Origin: Salinicola lusitanus
Lineage (GTDB): Bacteria; Pseudomonadota; Gammaproteobacteria; Pseudomonadales; Halomonadaceae
NCBI RefSeq assembly: GCF_003206045.1
Contig: NZ_PZJM01000013.1
Location: forward strand, 195,493-232,775
DNA: 37,283 bases
Direction of reading: 5' to 3'
The position numbers and the translations under genes are program-made. The notes below the pieces were generated by a model. The model made no database searches. It was not told where the DNA came from and was given only the letters and a program-made list of their open reading frames with translations. This document shows, one piece after another, positions 8,681-15,891 of the stretch (position 1 is its first letter; each line of letters begins with the position of its first letter).

Positions 8681-9228
8681 GAATCGTTCAGCGGGTGCTG
8701 GTCGAATAGCCGGACCTTCAGCCGGTCGCCGTCGGGGGTGCGCATGTCGAGATGATCGATGGTGTCGGAACCCTGCAGCGTGATCTCGGCGATGCGCTCG
8801 CGCAGCGCGGGCTCTCTCGGGGTCAGCGCGACCCGCCAGTCATCCTGGTCGCCGGACAGCGCCAGCGTGAAGCGGGACTCCAGCGCCTGCCAGTCGCCCT
8901 CCAGCAACTGCAGGAACAGCTGGGCGACCTGCTCGCCGCCGGGAGGCGCGTTCTCGCCGCTGCCATCGGTTATCGCCTGCGGCGTCAGCTCGATCCGCTC
9001 CTCGACCGGCTTTTCGAGTTGCCAGACGACGCGCTTGCCACGCTCGAACAGGAAGGTGCCCTGGCTGGAGAGCGAACTGTCGAGATCCGCCAGTTCGCGC
9101 TGCTGCTCGAAGCTGCCCGCCAGCGAGGGTGTGGCGGCGAGCCGCCGTTGCAGGTCGTCCAGATCGAAGGCCTGGGCGCTCAGCGGCACCAGCAGCAGCA
9201 GGGTGATCCACCATCGACGAAACGGCAT
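8677..9228 (-). CDS. LolA-like outer-membrane lipoprotein carrier protein
   Basis: The 183-residue product starts with a Sec signal peptide (hydrophobic LLLLVPLSAQA, likely cut after AQA at about residue 20). It continues as a LolA-type single-domain protein with the typical LAGSFEQQRELADLDSSLSSQG segment and FERGKRVVWQLEKP strand. It should act in the periplasm as a carrier for the polyene lipid between the MMPL exporter and the outer membrane. The chosen ATG at 9228 has GAGGA about 7 bases upstream; the frame stays open for 30 more codons upstream, but these lack a signal peptide and run into the acyltransferase gene. It follows that gene with a 40-base gap. Confidence 0.88.
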   Translation of the reverse strand: MPFRRWWITLLLLVPLSAQAFDLDDLQRRLAATPSLAGSFEQQRELADLDSSLSSQGTFLFERGKRVVWQLEKPVEERIELTPQAITDGSGENAPPGGEQVAQLFLQLLEGDWQALESRFTLALSGDQDDWRVALTPREPALRERIAEITLQGSDTIDHLDMRTPDGDRLKVRLFDQHPLNDS

Positions 9229-9268
9229 GGTCGTGTCCTCGGGGTATCGCGTGTCGGGAATCGCCCGG

Positions 9269-10261
9269 TCAGGTGACGGGGCGCTCGTCCTCTTGGTCGG
9301 GCTTGGCGGCGTGGGCATCCTCGCAGTCGAGCCAGAAGGGGAAGAAGTTGAACCACTGCAAGGGGGTCTTCTCGCACTGTCGCGTCAGCCAGTCGACGTA
9401 GCGTTCCATGGCTCCCTCTATCCATGCCGCCCGGTTCCGCCGGCTCAACGCGCTGGTATCGTCGAAGTGGTCGAAGTCGATGCGGTAGCTGGTCGCTTCG
9501 CGAAAGCAGCCGATGGTGTAGACCGGGCAGCGCAGCAGGCTCGCCAGCCAGAACGGGCCTTCCGGGAAACGCGCCGGATGGCCCAGGAAGGGAAGCGTGC
9601 GGGCGCGTCCGCTATCGCTGATCGGCACACGATCCGCGGCGATCACCACGAACCCGCCTTCCGCGATCCGACGCCCCAGCCTCATCGCCGTCGATGGCGT
9701 GATCTCGCTGACCTCGATGATCTCGGGCGGGTTCTCGCGGTGGGTCGAGCGCGCCAGGACCTCGTCGAACTGCTGCGCGTTGCGTGTGTGCATCAGCAGG
9801 GTCGCGCGGAAGTCCTCCTGCATGTCGCTCATGGCGGTGCAGATCTCCATGTTGCCGACATGGGAGACGAGCATGATGCCGCCACGGCCGCTTTCGACCG
9901 CCTGGCGAAACCGCTCCCGCGTATCGCCCTCGAAACTGAGCGCCGGCGGGATGCCGCTCCAGGCGTCAATCTTGTCCATCAGGCTCTGCCCGAAGCTGCG
10001 GAAGTGGCGCAGACTCAGCCAGGTCAGATGGCTGGGCGCCTGGCCGTAGCGGTGCCGCCACAGCCGGGTAAGGTAGGTGTGGGAGGCGCGCCGATGCAGG
10101 CCGTGGGCAATATAGTAGTAGACGATCACCAGCAGCAGCATGAACTGGAACGGTAGCCGTCCCAGCTTGCGCCGGATCCAGACCATGGCGCGAACCCCGC
10201 CGGCAGTGCCGGTCTCGCGAATTCTCGACCAGTGATTGGGATTGCTGCTGATCGGGGTCAT
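9269..10261 (-). CDS. HtrB/LpxL-family acyltransferase of aryl polyene cluster
   Basis: The 330-residue product resembles lipid A lauroyl/myristoyl acyltransferases: a membrane-anchoring helix (FQFMLLLVIVYYYIAHGL), then the catalytic region around VSHVGNMEICTAM, where the family's H-x4-D/E motif reads HVGNME. Later come a central VVIAADRV segment and a GCFREATSYRIDF strand. It is likely to attach a fatty acyl or aryl polyene acyl group to the lipid-like moiety that anchors the pigment. The start is an ATG at 10261 that overlaps the glycosyltransferase stop (ATGA). In many aryl polyene clusters glycosyltransferase and acyltransferase are one fused protein; here they are two cleanly separated, coupled genes. 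Confidence 0.88.
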   Translation of the reverse strand: MTPISSNPNHWSRIRETGTAGGVRAMVWIRRKLGRLPFQFMLLLVIVYYYIAHGLHRRASHTYLTRLWRHRYGQAPSHLTWLSLRHFRSFGQSLMDKIDAWSGIPPALSFEGDTRERFRQAVESGRGGIMLVSHVGNMEICTAMSDMQEDFRATLLMHTRNAQQFDEVLARSTHRENPPEIIEVSEITPSTAMRLGRRIAEGGFVVIAADRVPISDSGRARTLPFLGHPARFPEGPFWLASLLRCPVYTIGCFREATSYRIDFDHFDDTSALSRRNRAAWIEGAMERYVDWLTRQCEKTPLQWFNFFPFWLDCEDAHAAKPDQEDERPVT

Positions 10262-11013
10262 GAGAGGCGTTCCTGGCGGCGGCTCAAGAGATCGGGGAGG
10301 CGTCTGAGCATGCCGAGCACCAGACGCAGATGCATGCGGGCGAGCAGCACGTTGTCCCGCCATAGCTGGAAGTGGGAGACGCCGTCGATGGGGTAGCGGA
10401 CGCGGACGGGCAGGTTGGCGACGCGCCCGCCCTGCCAGTGCCAGCGTACCGGAAGCTCGCTGTCGAACTCCATGCGATCGCCGCAGGGGTGCTCGGCAAC
10501 CAGCCGGTTGACGGCGGCGACGGGGTAGAGCTTGACCCCGCACATGGTGTCGCGAAGCTCGAACGACAGCGTCGCCAGCCAGACCAGCGAATGGGTGATG
10601 TAGCGGGAGTAGAAGCGGTGCCGGGGCACGCTGGCGTCGAATCGCGGGTAGCCGAGCCGCAGGACCTCGTCGTCGGCGCGGAGCCCCTCGACGAAGGGCG
10701 GCAGGTCGGCCGCTTCGTGCTGGCCATCCGCATCCACCTGCAATACGTGGGTCAGCCCGCGCTCGGCGGCTCGTGCCAGGCCCGCCCGCACCGCCGCACC
10801 CTTGCCCCGGTTGACGGCCAGCCTGACCAGATCCACCGTCTCGGCCTCTGCCAGGGCATCCAGCACCCCGGCACAGTGCGCGTCGCTGCCGTCATCGACC
10901 AGGATGACCGGCAACTTCAGCAGCGCCAGTCGCGCCAGGGTCTGGCCGACCGCCTCGGCGTGATTGTAGACCGGCACCAGGACCGCGATGCGGGCGCTGT
11001 TCTCTTGCGACAT
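10258..11013 (-). CDS. Family 2 glycosyltransferase of aryl polyene cluster
   Basis: This 251-residue GT-A-fold enzyme shows VPVYNHAE (residues 13-20), VDDGSD (39-44) for nucleotide-sugar binding, VNRGKGAAVRAGL, and DADGQH (94-99) as the metal-binding DxD-like motif, all typical of dolichyl-phosphate-mannose-synthase-like GT2 enzymes. Its likely role is to add a sugar to the head group of the polyene or its lipid anchor on the cytoplasmic face. There is no obvious membrane segment, so it is probably peripheral. It starts 3 bases after the adenylation-dehydratase gene and overlaps the acyltransferase by ATGA, which makes co-translation likely. Confidence 0.9.
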   Translation of the reverse strand: MSQENSARIAVLVPVYNHAEAVGQTLARLALLKLPVILVDDGSDAHCAGVLDALAEAETVDLVRLAVNRGKGAAVRAGLARAAERGLTHVLQVDADGQHEAADLPPFVEGLRADDEVLRLGYPRFDASVPRHRFYSRYITHSLVWLATLSFELRDTMCGVKLYPVAAVNRLVAEHPCGDRMEFDSELPVRWHWQGGRVANLPVRVRYPIDGVSHFQLWRDNVLLARMHLRLVLGMLRRLPDLLSRRQERLS

Positions 11014-11016
11014 TCT

Positions 11017-12765
11017 TCAACTCTCCCGCGCTTGCCGATGGATCAGGGCGACCCGTCCCGTTACATGTTTCCCGCGCTGGCTCTCGCCTTCGAGGCGCAG
11101 GCTCTCGGTCCCGTCGCTCCGACGGTGGTCCAGGCTCATTTCGAAGCGGTCGCCGGGCAGTAGCGGCTGGGGGAATCGCAGCCGCTCGAGGCTCTCGAAC
11201 TCGCCATTCAACGTGAACAGGCGGCGCGCCTGCTGCATCGCCCAGTGCACCAGGGCGATACCGGGCAGTACCGGCTGGCCGTCGAAGTGGCCGTCCACGT
11301 AGGCGCAATGCTCCGGGACCTCCAGTGTGATCCGCCAGCCGTTCTCGTGAAGCTGTTCACCCAGCCAGCGCGGCGCGCGCCGGTCCTCGAGATCGAGGAA
11401 CAGGCGCTGCCGGATCTCCGCGCTCAACTTGCCCTGACTATTGGTCGGCCAGGGGGCGACGAAACGCCAGTAGCGAGGTAGCACCGGCGTCTCGAAATGG
11501 GCGGCGAGTTCCCGGCGCAGCCGCTTCACCGTATCGCGATGCTGGCGATGATCGTGGGGGATGTCGTTCGGCGAGAGCTGAACGATGGCGGCGAGGCGAA
11601 GGTCGCGGCGTTGCAGCGTCAGGGTCTGCACCCGCTCGACGCCGGGGAGCGCGCTCAGGGCCCGGTCCATGGCCGTCAGCGAGATCCGTTTGCCACCGAT
11701 CTTGACGATCCGGTCGGCGCGCCCCAGCAGTTCGAAGCCCTGTTGCGTCCGCGCGATAAGATCGGCCTGACGTTGCCACTGATCCGGGGTCTCAAGATGA
11801 CGCGAGCGCAGCCATAGACGATGGTCTTCGTCGTGGCTCACCTCGACGCCGGGCAGCGCGGTCCAGTCTGGGGCTTGCTGCTGGACGCGCCAAGCGATGC
11901 CGCCGGTCTCGGAGCTGCCGTACACCTCGTGAACGGAGTGGCCGAGGCGTTCGTGGACCCGGTCGCTGGCGTCCTTGGAGAGCGGTGCTCCCGAGCTATA
12001 GATCGTTGCCAGCGCCGCGCTGACCGGCTTCCAGTCGAGCGCTTCCGGGAGCCGGGATAGCGCCGGCGGTGCACTGACGAGAATCATCCGCTTGCCGGTC
12101 GCCTGGCAGTGCTGCAACCAGGTGTAGAGGGTTTCCGGGTAACGACAGGGTCGGGCCGAGAAGGGGCTGTTCTCGCACAGAGGACGCAGGATCGAGAACA
12201 GCAGGCCGTAGATGTGCTGATGACTGACCTGGCTGACGACCAGTCGGCCCGACAGCGGCCAGAGCGAGGCCTGGGTGGCGAGTTCGGCATCCAACTGGTC
12301 GAAACGTTTGTCCAGCCGCTGTGGCTCGCCGCTGGAGCCGGACGTGTAGAGCGAGACGGCGATAGCGGGTAGCGGGCGTGAGTGCCACTGGGGCGGGTGG
12401 TCAGGGGGGCTTCCCGTCCGCCCGCTCTTGCGACCCGGCTCGGTGGGCCCCAGCGCAACGCCCGCCTCATCCAGCGCCGATAGCGTCTTCGGTTGGTTGT
12501 CTGCCGGGAGCACGACGCGATCGCCGCGCTCCCAGATCGCGATCAGGGCGGCACTGAATTCGATCGGGTCCGGCTCGAACAGGCGCCAGCTTCCACTCGT
12601 GTTGGGCGTCTCGAGCAGGCGCTGCTGCCATGCCCCGATACGCGCATGCCATTCGGGCACGGTCAACCAGCGCGATGGCGTATCCGCTTCCGGTGGGATC
12701 CAGGCGATGGCGTCCGTCGTCGCGCGGTCACGCCATGGCCGGTCGGCGAGTCTACGAAACGTCAT
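11017..12765 (-). CDS. apeH: Fused acyl-adenylating ligase and ApeI-like hotdog dehydratase
   Basis: The 582-residue product has two parts. Residues 1 to about 455 are an ANL-family adenylating enzyme with the P-loop LYTSGSSGEPQR (139-150), YGSSETGG (282-289), DRIVKIGGKRIS (351-362) and the catalytic lysine K446 in TNSQGK. It should activate an aromatic acid starter such as 4-hydroxybenzoate with ATP and load it on the carrier protein; the true substrate is unknown. Residues 470-582 are a hotdog domain with HFDGQPVLPGIALVHWAM (493-510), as in FabA/FabZ-type and ApeI dehydratases. These are separate proteins in the reference cluster, and there is no frameshift: the join is in one clean frame. 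The start overlaps the membrane-protein gene by 14 bases. Confidence 0.92.
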   Translation of the reverse strand: MTFRRLADRPWRDRATTDAIAWIPPEADTPSRWLTVPEWHARIGAWQQRLLETPNTSGSWRLFEPDPIEFSAALIAIWERGDRVVLPADNQPKTLSALDEAGVALGPTEPGRKSGRTGSPPDHPPQWHSRPLPAIAVSLYTSGSSGEPQRLDKRFDQLDAELATQASLWPLSGRLVVSQVSHQHIYGLLFSILRPLCENSPFSARPCRYPETLYTWLQHCQATGKRMILVSAPPALSRLPEALDWKPVSAALATIYSSGAPLSKDASDRVHERLGHSVHEVYGSSETGGIAWRVQQQAPDWTALPGVEVSHDEDHRLWLRSRHLETPDQWQRQADLIARTQQGFELLGRADRIVKIGGKRISLTAMDRALSALPGVERVQTLTLQRRDLRLAAIVQLSPNDIPHDHRQHRDTVKRLRRELAAHFETPVLPRYWRFVAPWPTNSQGKLSAEIRQRLFLDLEDRRAPRWLGEQLHENGWRITLEVPEHCAYVDGHFDGQPVLPGIALVHWAMQQARRLFTLNGEFESLERLRFPQPLLPGDRFEMSLDHRRSDGTESLRLEGESQRGKHVTGRVALIHRQARES

Positions 12766-13357
12766 GGGACGCCTTGTCTCGAGATTTCATGGCCGCTTCC
12801 GCTCGCCTTTTGACCCGCTGGCGCAAGCACCACTCCCCCAGGAACATGGCCAGCATCAGGCCGTAGACGATGCCGCCGTTGTACCAGGCCCAGACCTCGA
12901 GGTCGGCAAAAATCGCGGTGAACAGGGCAATGGCACCGTTGAGCGAGAAGAAGACGCACCAGGCCTGGGTCACTCGCCGGGTGTAGCGCACGGCGTGAGG
13001 GGGCAGATCGGGTTCCTGCCGACGGGCGAACCGTTCGATCAGCGTCGGCGGATGACGCAGGCCGTGGGAAAAGACCAGCAGCAGAGCCACGTTGACCACC
13101 ACCGGCCATAGTCGCAGGCCGAGTTCTGCGCTGCCGGTCGCCATCAGCAGGACGACCAGCGGCAACAGACCCCATCCCCAGCGTCGTTGCGTCGGCGGCA
13201 GTCGCCACCAGGCCGCGGCGGCCAGCACCACCAGCAGTGGCCAGGCACCGTAGTGCGGCAACAGCCAGTGCACCACCAAAGGCCAGGCAAGACCGAGGAT
13301 ACCCACTGCCAGCCAGAGCAGCCGGCTGCGACCGTGGGTGGGAGTCGACGTGATCAC
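12752..13357 (-). CDS. Polytopic membrane protein (COG4648 type) of aryl polyene cluster
   Basis: The product of about 201 residues is a Trp-rich inner-membrane protein with about five or six hydrophobic helices. These include LLWLAVGILGLAWPLVVHWL at the N-terminus, a central LLPLVVLLMATGSAEL and C-terminal WYNGGIVYGLMLAMFLGEW. It matches the conserved small membrane protein of aryl polyene clusters (COG4648-type), whose function is not known. The only well-placed start is a GTG at 13357, 16 bases after the carrier-protein stop, with a G-rich but not classical ribosome-binding site. The 3' end overlaps the adenylation gene by 14 bases. Confidence 0.82.
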   Translation of the reverse strand: MITSTPTHGRSRLLWLAVGILGLAWPLVVHWLLPHYGAWPLLVVLAAAAWWRLPPTQRRWGWGLLPLVVLLMATGSAELGLRLWPVVVNVALLLVFSHGLRHPPTLIERFARRQEPDLPPHAVRYTRRVTQAWCVFFSLNGAIALFTAIFADLEVWAWYNGGIVYGLMLAMFLGEWCLRQRVKRRAEAAMKSRDKASHDVS

Positions 13358-13373
13358 GAGGGCGCCGCCGCCG

Positions 13374-13640
13374 TCATTGCTGGCGACGCGATTCGACCAG
13401 GGCCGCCAAACTCTTCAGATTGGCGAAATGCTGGCGGGAGGACTCCGCCTCGGATTCCAGGGTGATGCCGTAGCGCTTCTGTAGCGCGAGGCCCAGTTCC
13501 AGCGCGTCGATGGAGTCGAGGCCCAGACCTTCGACGAACAGCGGTTCGTTGGGATCGATGTCTTCCGGTGTGACGTCCTCGAGCTCCAGGGTCTCGATGA
13601 TCATCTCCTTGAGTTCTTGTTCCAGCGCCGTCGTTGTCAT
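13374..13640 (-). CDS. Acyl carrier protein of aryl polyene cluster
   Basis: This 88-residue acidic protein carries the phosphopantetheine attachment motif GLDSIDALEL with S43 as the expected modified serine, in the usual helix-start position for an ACP. It should carry the aromatic starter and the growing polyene between the adenylating enzyme, ketosynthase, reductase and dehydratases. Aryl polyene clusters commonly encode two carrier proteins (ApeE and ApeF); I find only this one in the window. It follows the chain-length-factor gene after a 127-base spacer containing a small hairpin, the largest gap inside the cluster except for the promoter region. Confidence 0.93.
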   Translation of the reverse strand: MTTTALEQELKEMIIETLELEDVTPEDIDPNEPLFVEGLGLDSIDALELGLALQKRYGITLESEAESSRQHFANLKSLAALVESRRQQ

Positions 13641-13682
13641 CGGTCTTGATCGTCCTTGTGACTCGTTCGTTATCGATTACTG

Positions 13683-13697
13683 GCGCCCGTCGGGCGC
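13683..13697. repeat. Short inverted repeat between the first and second aryl polyene genes
   Basis: GCGCCC and GGGCGC, separated by GTC, form a 6-bp GC-only stem in the 127-base spacer between the chain-length-factor and carrier-protein genes. No T-run follows on the minus strand, so it is not a standard terminator. It may be an mRNA stability or partial-attenuation element, or chance in GC-rich DNA. Confidence 0.35.
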
Positions 13698-13767
13698 GTT
13701 GCCGGTAGCTTGCCGGCCGGTTGCGGCGATCATCCCGTCGCCAAAACGGGTTGCCGCGGGGGGCGGA

Positions 13768-14457
13768 TCATGACCGAACCGGCTCGAGTTGCCAACCGCG
13801 TCGGCTGATGGCGCATGTGATTCGTTGGCGACTGCCCATCAGCCAGTCGATGATGTCCAGGGGCTGCAAGGTCGAGTCGCCCGTCGGGATCATCGTCTCG
13901 ACCAGGCGCTGGGCGCCTCCAGTCGGCTGGCTGCCGACCCGAAGGGCGACGGCAGCGGAGAGCGACGTGGGAGCGTAGGCGGCGAATCGCTGGGGAACGG
14001 GCTGGTCACTGAAGACGAGCAGCAGGCTCGACTGGCCGTCGGCGAGGTAGCCGCGGGCTTCCGCGATCAGCGCGGCCCACTCGCTGCCGCTGGCGGCTAT
14101 CGCCTGCTGGCTGCACCGGTTGCCACTGGCGATGGAGTAGACGCCGGCCGTGGCGTTATGAACCGACAGGCCAAATCGCGCTGGAGAGAGGGGATCGCCT
14201 TCATTGAGGCCGTACAGCATTTCCAGCGTACGCTCGCCATCGCCATGGCGCGAGGCGTGCAGCACGATGCGATTCGTTTCGGGATCCAGCGTGGCGAGCA
14301 TGTCGCAGACGGCTCGCCCGATCAGATTGAGGCGACGACGTAGCATCGCGGGAACGGCCTTGCCGGCAGGTTTGTCCTGGGTGTCGAGTCGAGACTCCCC
14401 CGCGGCCTCGCGGTGAGGCGTCCAGGCTCGCCAATCCTGTAGGTAAAGATCCGTCAT
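13768..14457 (-). CDS. apeC: Ketosynthase-like chain-length factor (ApeC-like, Ketoacyl-synt_2)
   Basis: The 229-residue product is about half the length of a normal ketosynthase and matches the N-terminal-type Ketoacyl-synt_2 family. Its SVHNATAGVYSIASGN segment is characteristic of that family. The position where ketosynthases have the TACSSS nucleophile lacks an equivalent cysteine motif, so it should not catalyse condensation itself. In characterised aryl polyene systems this protein pairs with the ApeO ketosynthase, here at 3312-4499, to set chain length. It is the first gene of the cluster on the minus strand, with an AT-richer upstream region likely to hold the promoter. Confidence 0.85.
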   Translation of the reverse strand: MTDLYLQDWRAWTPHREAAGESRLDTQDKPAGKAVPAMLRRRLNLIGRAVCDMLATLDPETNRIVLHASRHGDGERTLEMLYGLNEGDPLSPARFGLSVHNATAGVYSIASGNRCSQQAIAASGSEWAALIAEARGYLADGQSSLLLVFSDQPVPQRFAAYAPTSLSAAVALRVGSQPTGGAQRLVETMIPTGDSTLQPLDIIDWLMGSRQRITCAISRRGWQLEPVRS

Positions 14458-15131
14458 GAGGCTCTTTTAACGGTCCGTATCGTAACAATTCTACGCATCA
14501 TAACGGAAAACCGGGCCAGCGCCGTGCAAGCTTTGTGGATTCCGAAGGGGGCATCGCCGTCCCGGTGGGAGCGTCTAAGCGCCGAACCGGAGTCCGGCGC
14601 ACCCTCGGGAGGACGATCCCTCGGGTCCGACAAGCCTACCGTCGCTCTCCGAGGAAAGACTTGATGCAGGTTAAGTCTCGACTTGGGTGAGAGGTAAAAA
14701 GCGCGCGGCGCTACCCTGGCCGCTATCGGAAACGCCAGCCTCGATCATGCTGTGCCGGGATTCACCGGGCGGCACTTCGACTCGATCGCGGGATCGACGC
14801 ATAGTCCGGGAATTCCGCCATCGCCGTCCGGCAATCCTGGCCGGGCGACGGTCATGGGGGCACTCCGTGCCGGGGTGGTCTCGCCAATCCCCGCTGATTC
14901 CGACGTGGTGTTGGCCGGATGTTGACGACTTGCCATGATTCGAAGATCAAAACCTTTCACATCGAACCGCTGAACGGCGATATCATCCTCTGCCGCGCCC
15001 ACGCCAGCGGCGAGGCACCCGTGTCGAGAGGCAAGCGGGATGCCCCGCGTCGGTCGCGGTCACGAGGACGAGTGAGCACGCACGCGCCATCGGCATCCCG
15101 CCCGATGGTGGAAAAAGAGGTGAGTGAGGAG
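14458..15131. other. Gene-free region between the aryl polyene cluster and the methyltransferase gene
   Basis: About 670 bases without a convincing gene. Open frames on both strands are rich in Arg, Pro and Ser and lack ribosome-binding sites. The first 55 bases (14461-14515) are clearly AT-richer than the surroundings and probably carry the minus-strand promoter of the aryl polyene operon, but I cannot place a clean -35/-10 pair. At 14579-14600 there is a 6-bp stem (GCGCCG/CGGCGC, 10-base loop). The octamer CCCTCGGG is repeated at 14602-14609 and 14618-14625. A leader, small RNA or decayed gene is possible but unproven. Confidence 0.5.
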
Positions 15132-15881
15132 ATGTTGTCGTTCGATGCGCTTATTACAGAGGCGGAGGCTGCCGACACGGCGGGTTGGGGCTTCGACTGG
15201 TTGAATGGGCGTGCCAGCGAGGCGCGTCCACCGTGGGGATACGCCCGGATGATGGCCCAGCGGCTGGCGGCGGTTCGCGCTGCCCTGGATCTCGATACGG
15301 GCGGCGGTGAGGTGCTGGACGAGGCGGCTGTCTTGCCCCCTGTCATGATCGCCACCGAATCCTGGCGCCCCAACGTGCTGGAAGCAAGCGCTCGCCTTGC
15401 CAGGCGCGGAGTGCAAGTGGTGGAGGTTTCGGACGAGACTGGATTGCCGTTTCGTGATGGCGTATTCGAGTTGGTGACGTCGCGTCATCCAGTGGCCCCG
15501 AATTGGGAGGAAATCCATCGGGTGCTGCGGCCTGGCGGGTCCTATTTCGCCCAGCACGTTGGCCCGGCGTCCGCTTTCGAACTCATCGAATATTTTCTGG
15601 GCCCGCTCCCGCTCGAGCGACGCCAGCGGGATGCCGAGCAGGAGGCGAGGAGTGCCGAGGCGGCGGGTTTGACCGTGACCGATCTGCGCACGGCGCGCTG
15701 CCGCATGGTGTTTCACGACGTGGGGGCGGTTGTCTGGAGCCTGCGGAAGTGCGTCTGGTGGGTGCCGGATTTCTCCGTGAGCCGGTACAGGCCTCTCTTG
15801 CGTCGGCTGGACGCGGATATGCGCCAAGGCAACCCCTTCGTGGCGCACTCCACGCGTCACCTGATCGAAGCTCGTCGTTGA
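15132..15881 (+). CDS. Class I SAM-dependent methyltransferase-like protein
   Basis: The product of about 249 residues has a methyltransferase-like layout: a glycine-rich loop-like LDLDTGGGEVLDEA after a helical N-terminus, a VVEVSDETGLPFRDGVFELVTSRHP stretch that aligns with motifs II-III/IV of UbiE/YcgJ-type enzymes, and IHRVLRPGGSYFAQHVG as the post-motif strand (LRPGG). The substrate cannot be read from the sequence. I chose the ATG at 15132, with AGAGG 11 bases upstream; GTG 15120 and ATG 15105 are alternatives. It is divergent from the aryl polyene cluster and convergent with the transporter permease, only 10 bases apart. A link to polyene methylation is conceivable because the cluster lacks its usual methyltransferase, but this is speculation. 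Confidence 0.75.
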   Translation: MLSFDALITEAEAADTAGWGFDWLNGRASEARPPWGYARMMAQRLAAVRAALDLDTGGGEVLDEAAVLPPVMIATESWRPNVLEASARLARRGVQVVEVSDETGLPFRDGVFELVTSRHPVAPNWEEIHRVLRPGGSYFAQHVGPASAFELIEYFLGPLPLERRQRDAEQEARSAEAAGLTVTDLRTARCRMVFHDVGAVVWSLRKCVWWVPDFSVSRYRPLLRRLDADMRQGNPFVAHSTRHLIEARR

Positions 15882-15891
15882 GCCGGAGAGA

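Noticed and set aside
10258-10261. Possible frameshift that splits a glycosyltransferase-acyltransferase fusion
   Set aside because: Both parts are full-length domains with a proper ATGA overlap, the same pattern as the neighbouring gene pairs, so a true split is more likely than an error.
14687-14938. 83-codon frame in the aryl polyene/methyltransferase gap
   Set aside because: Rich in Arg, Pro and Trp, with no ribosome-binding site and no recognisable domain; the overlapping minus-strand frame (14745-15002) is equally unconvincing.
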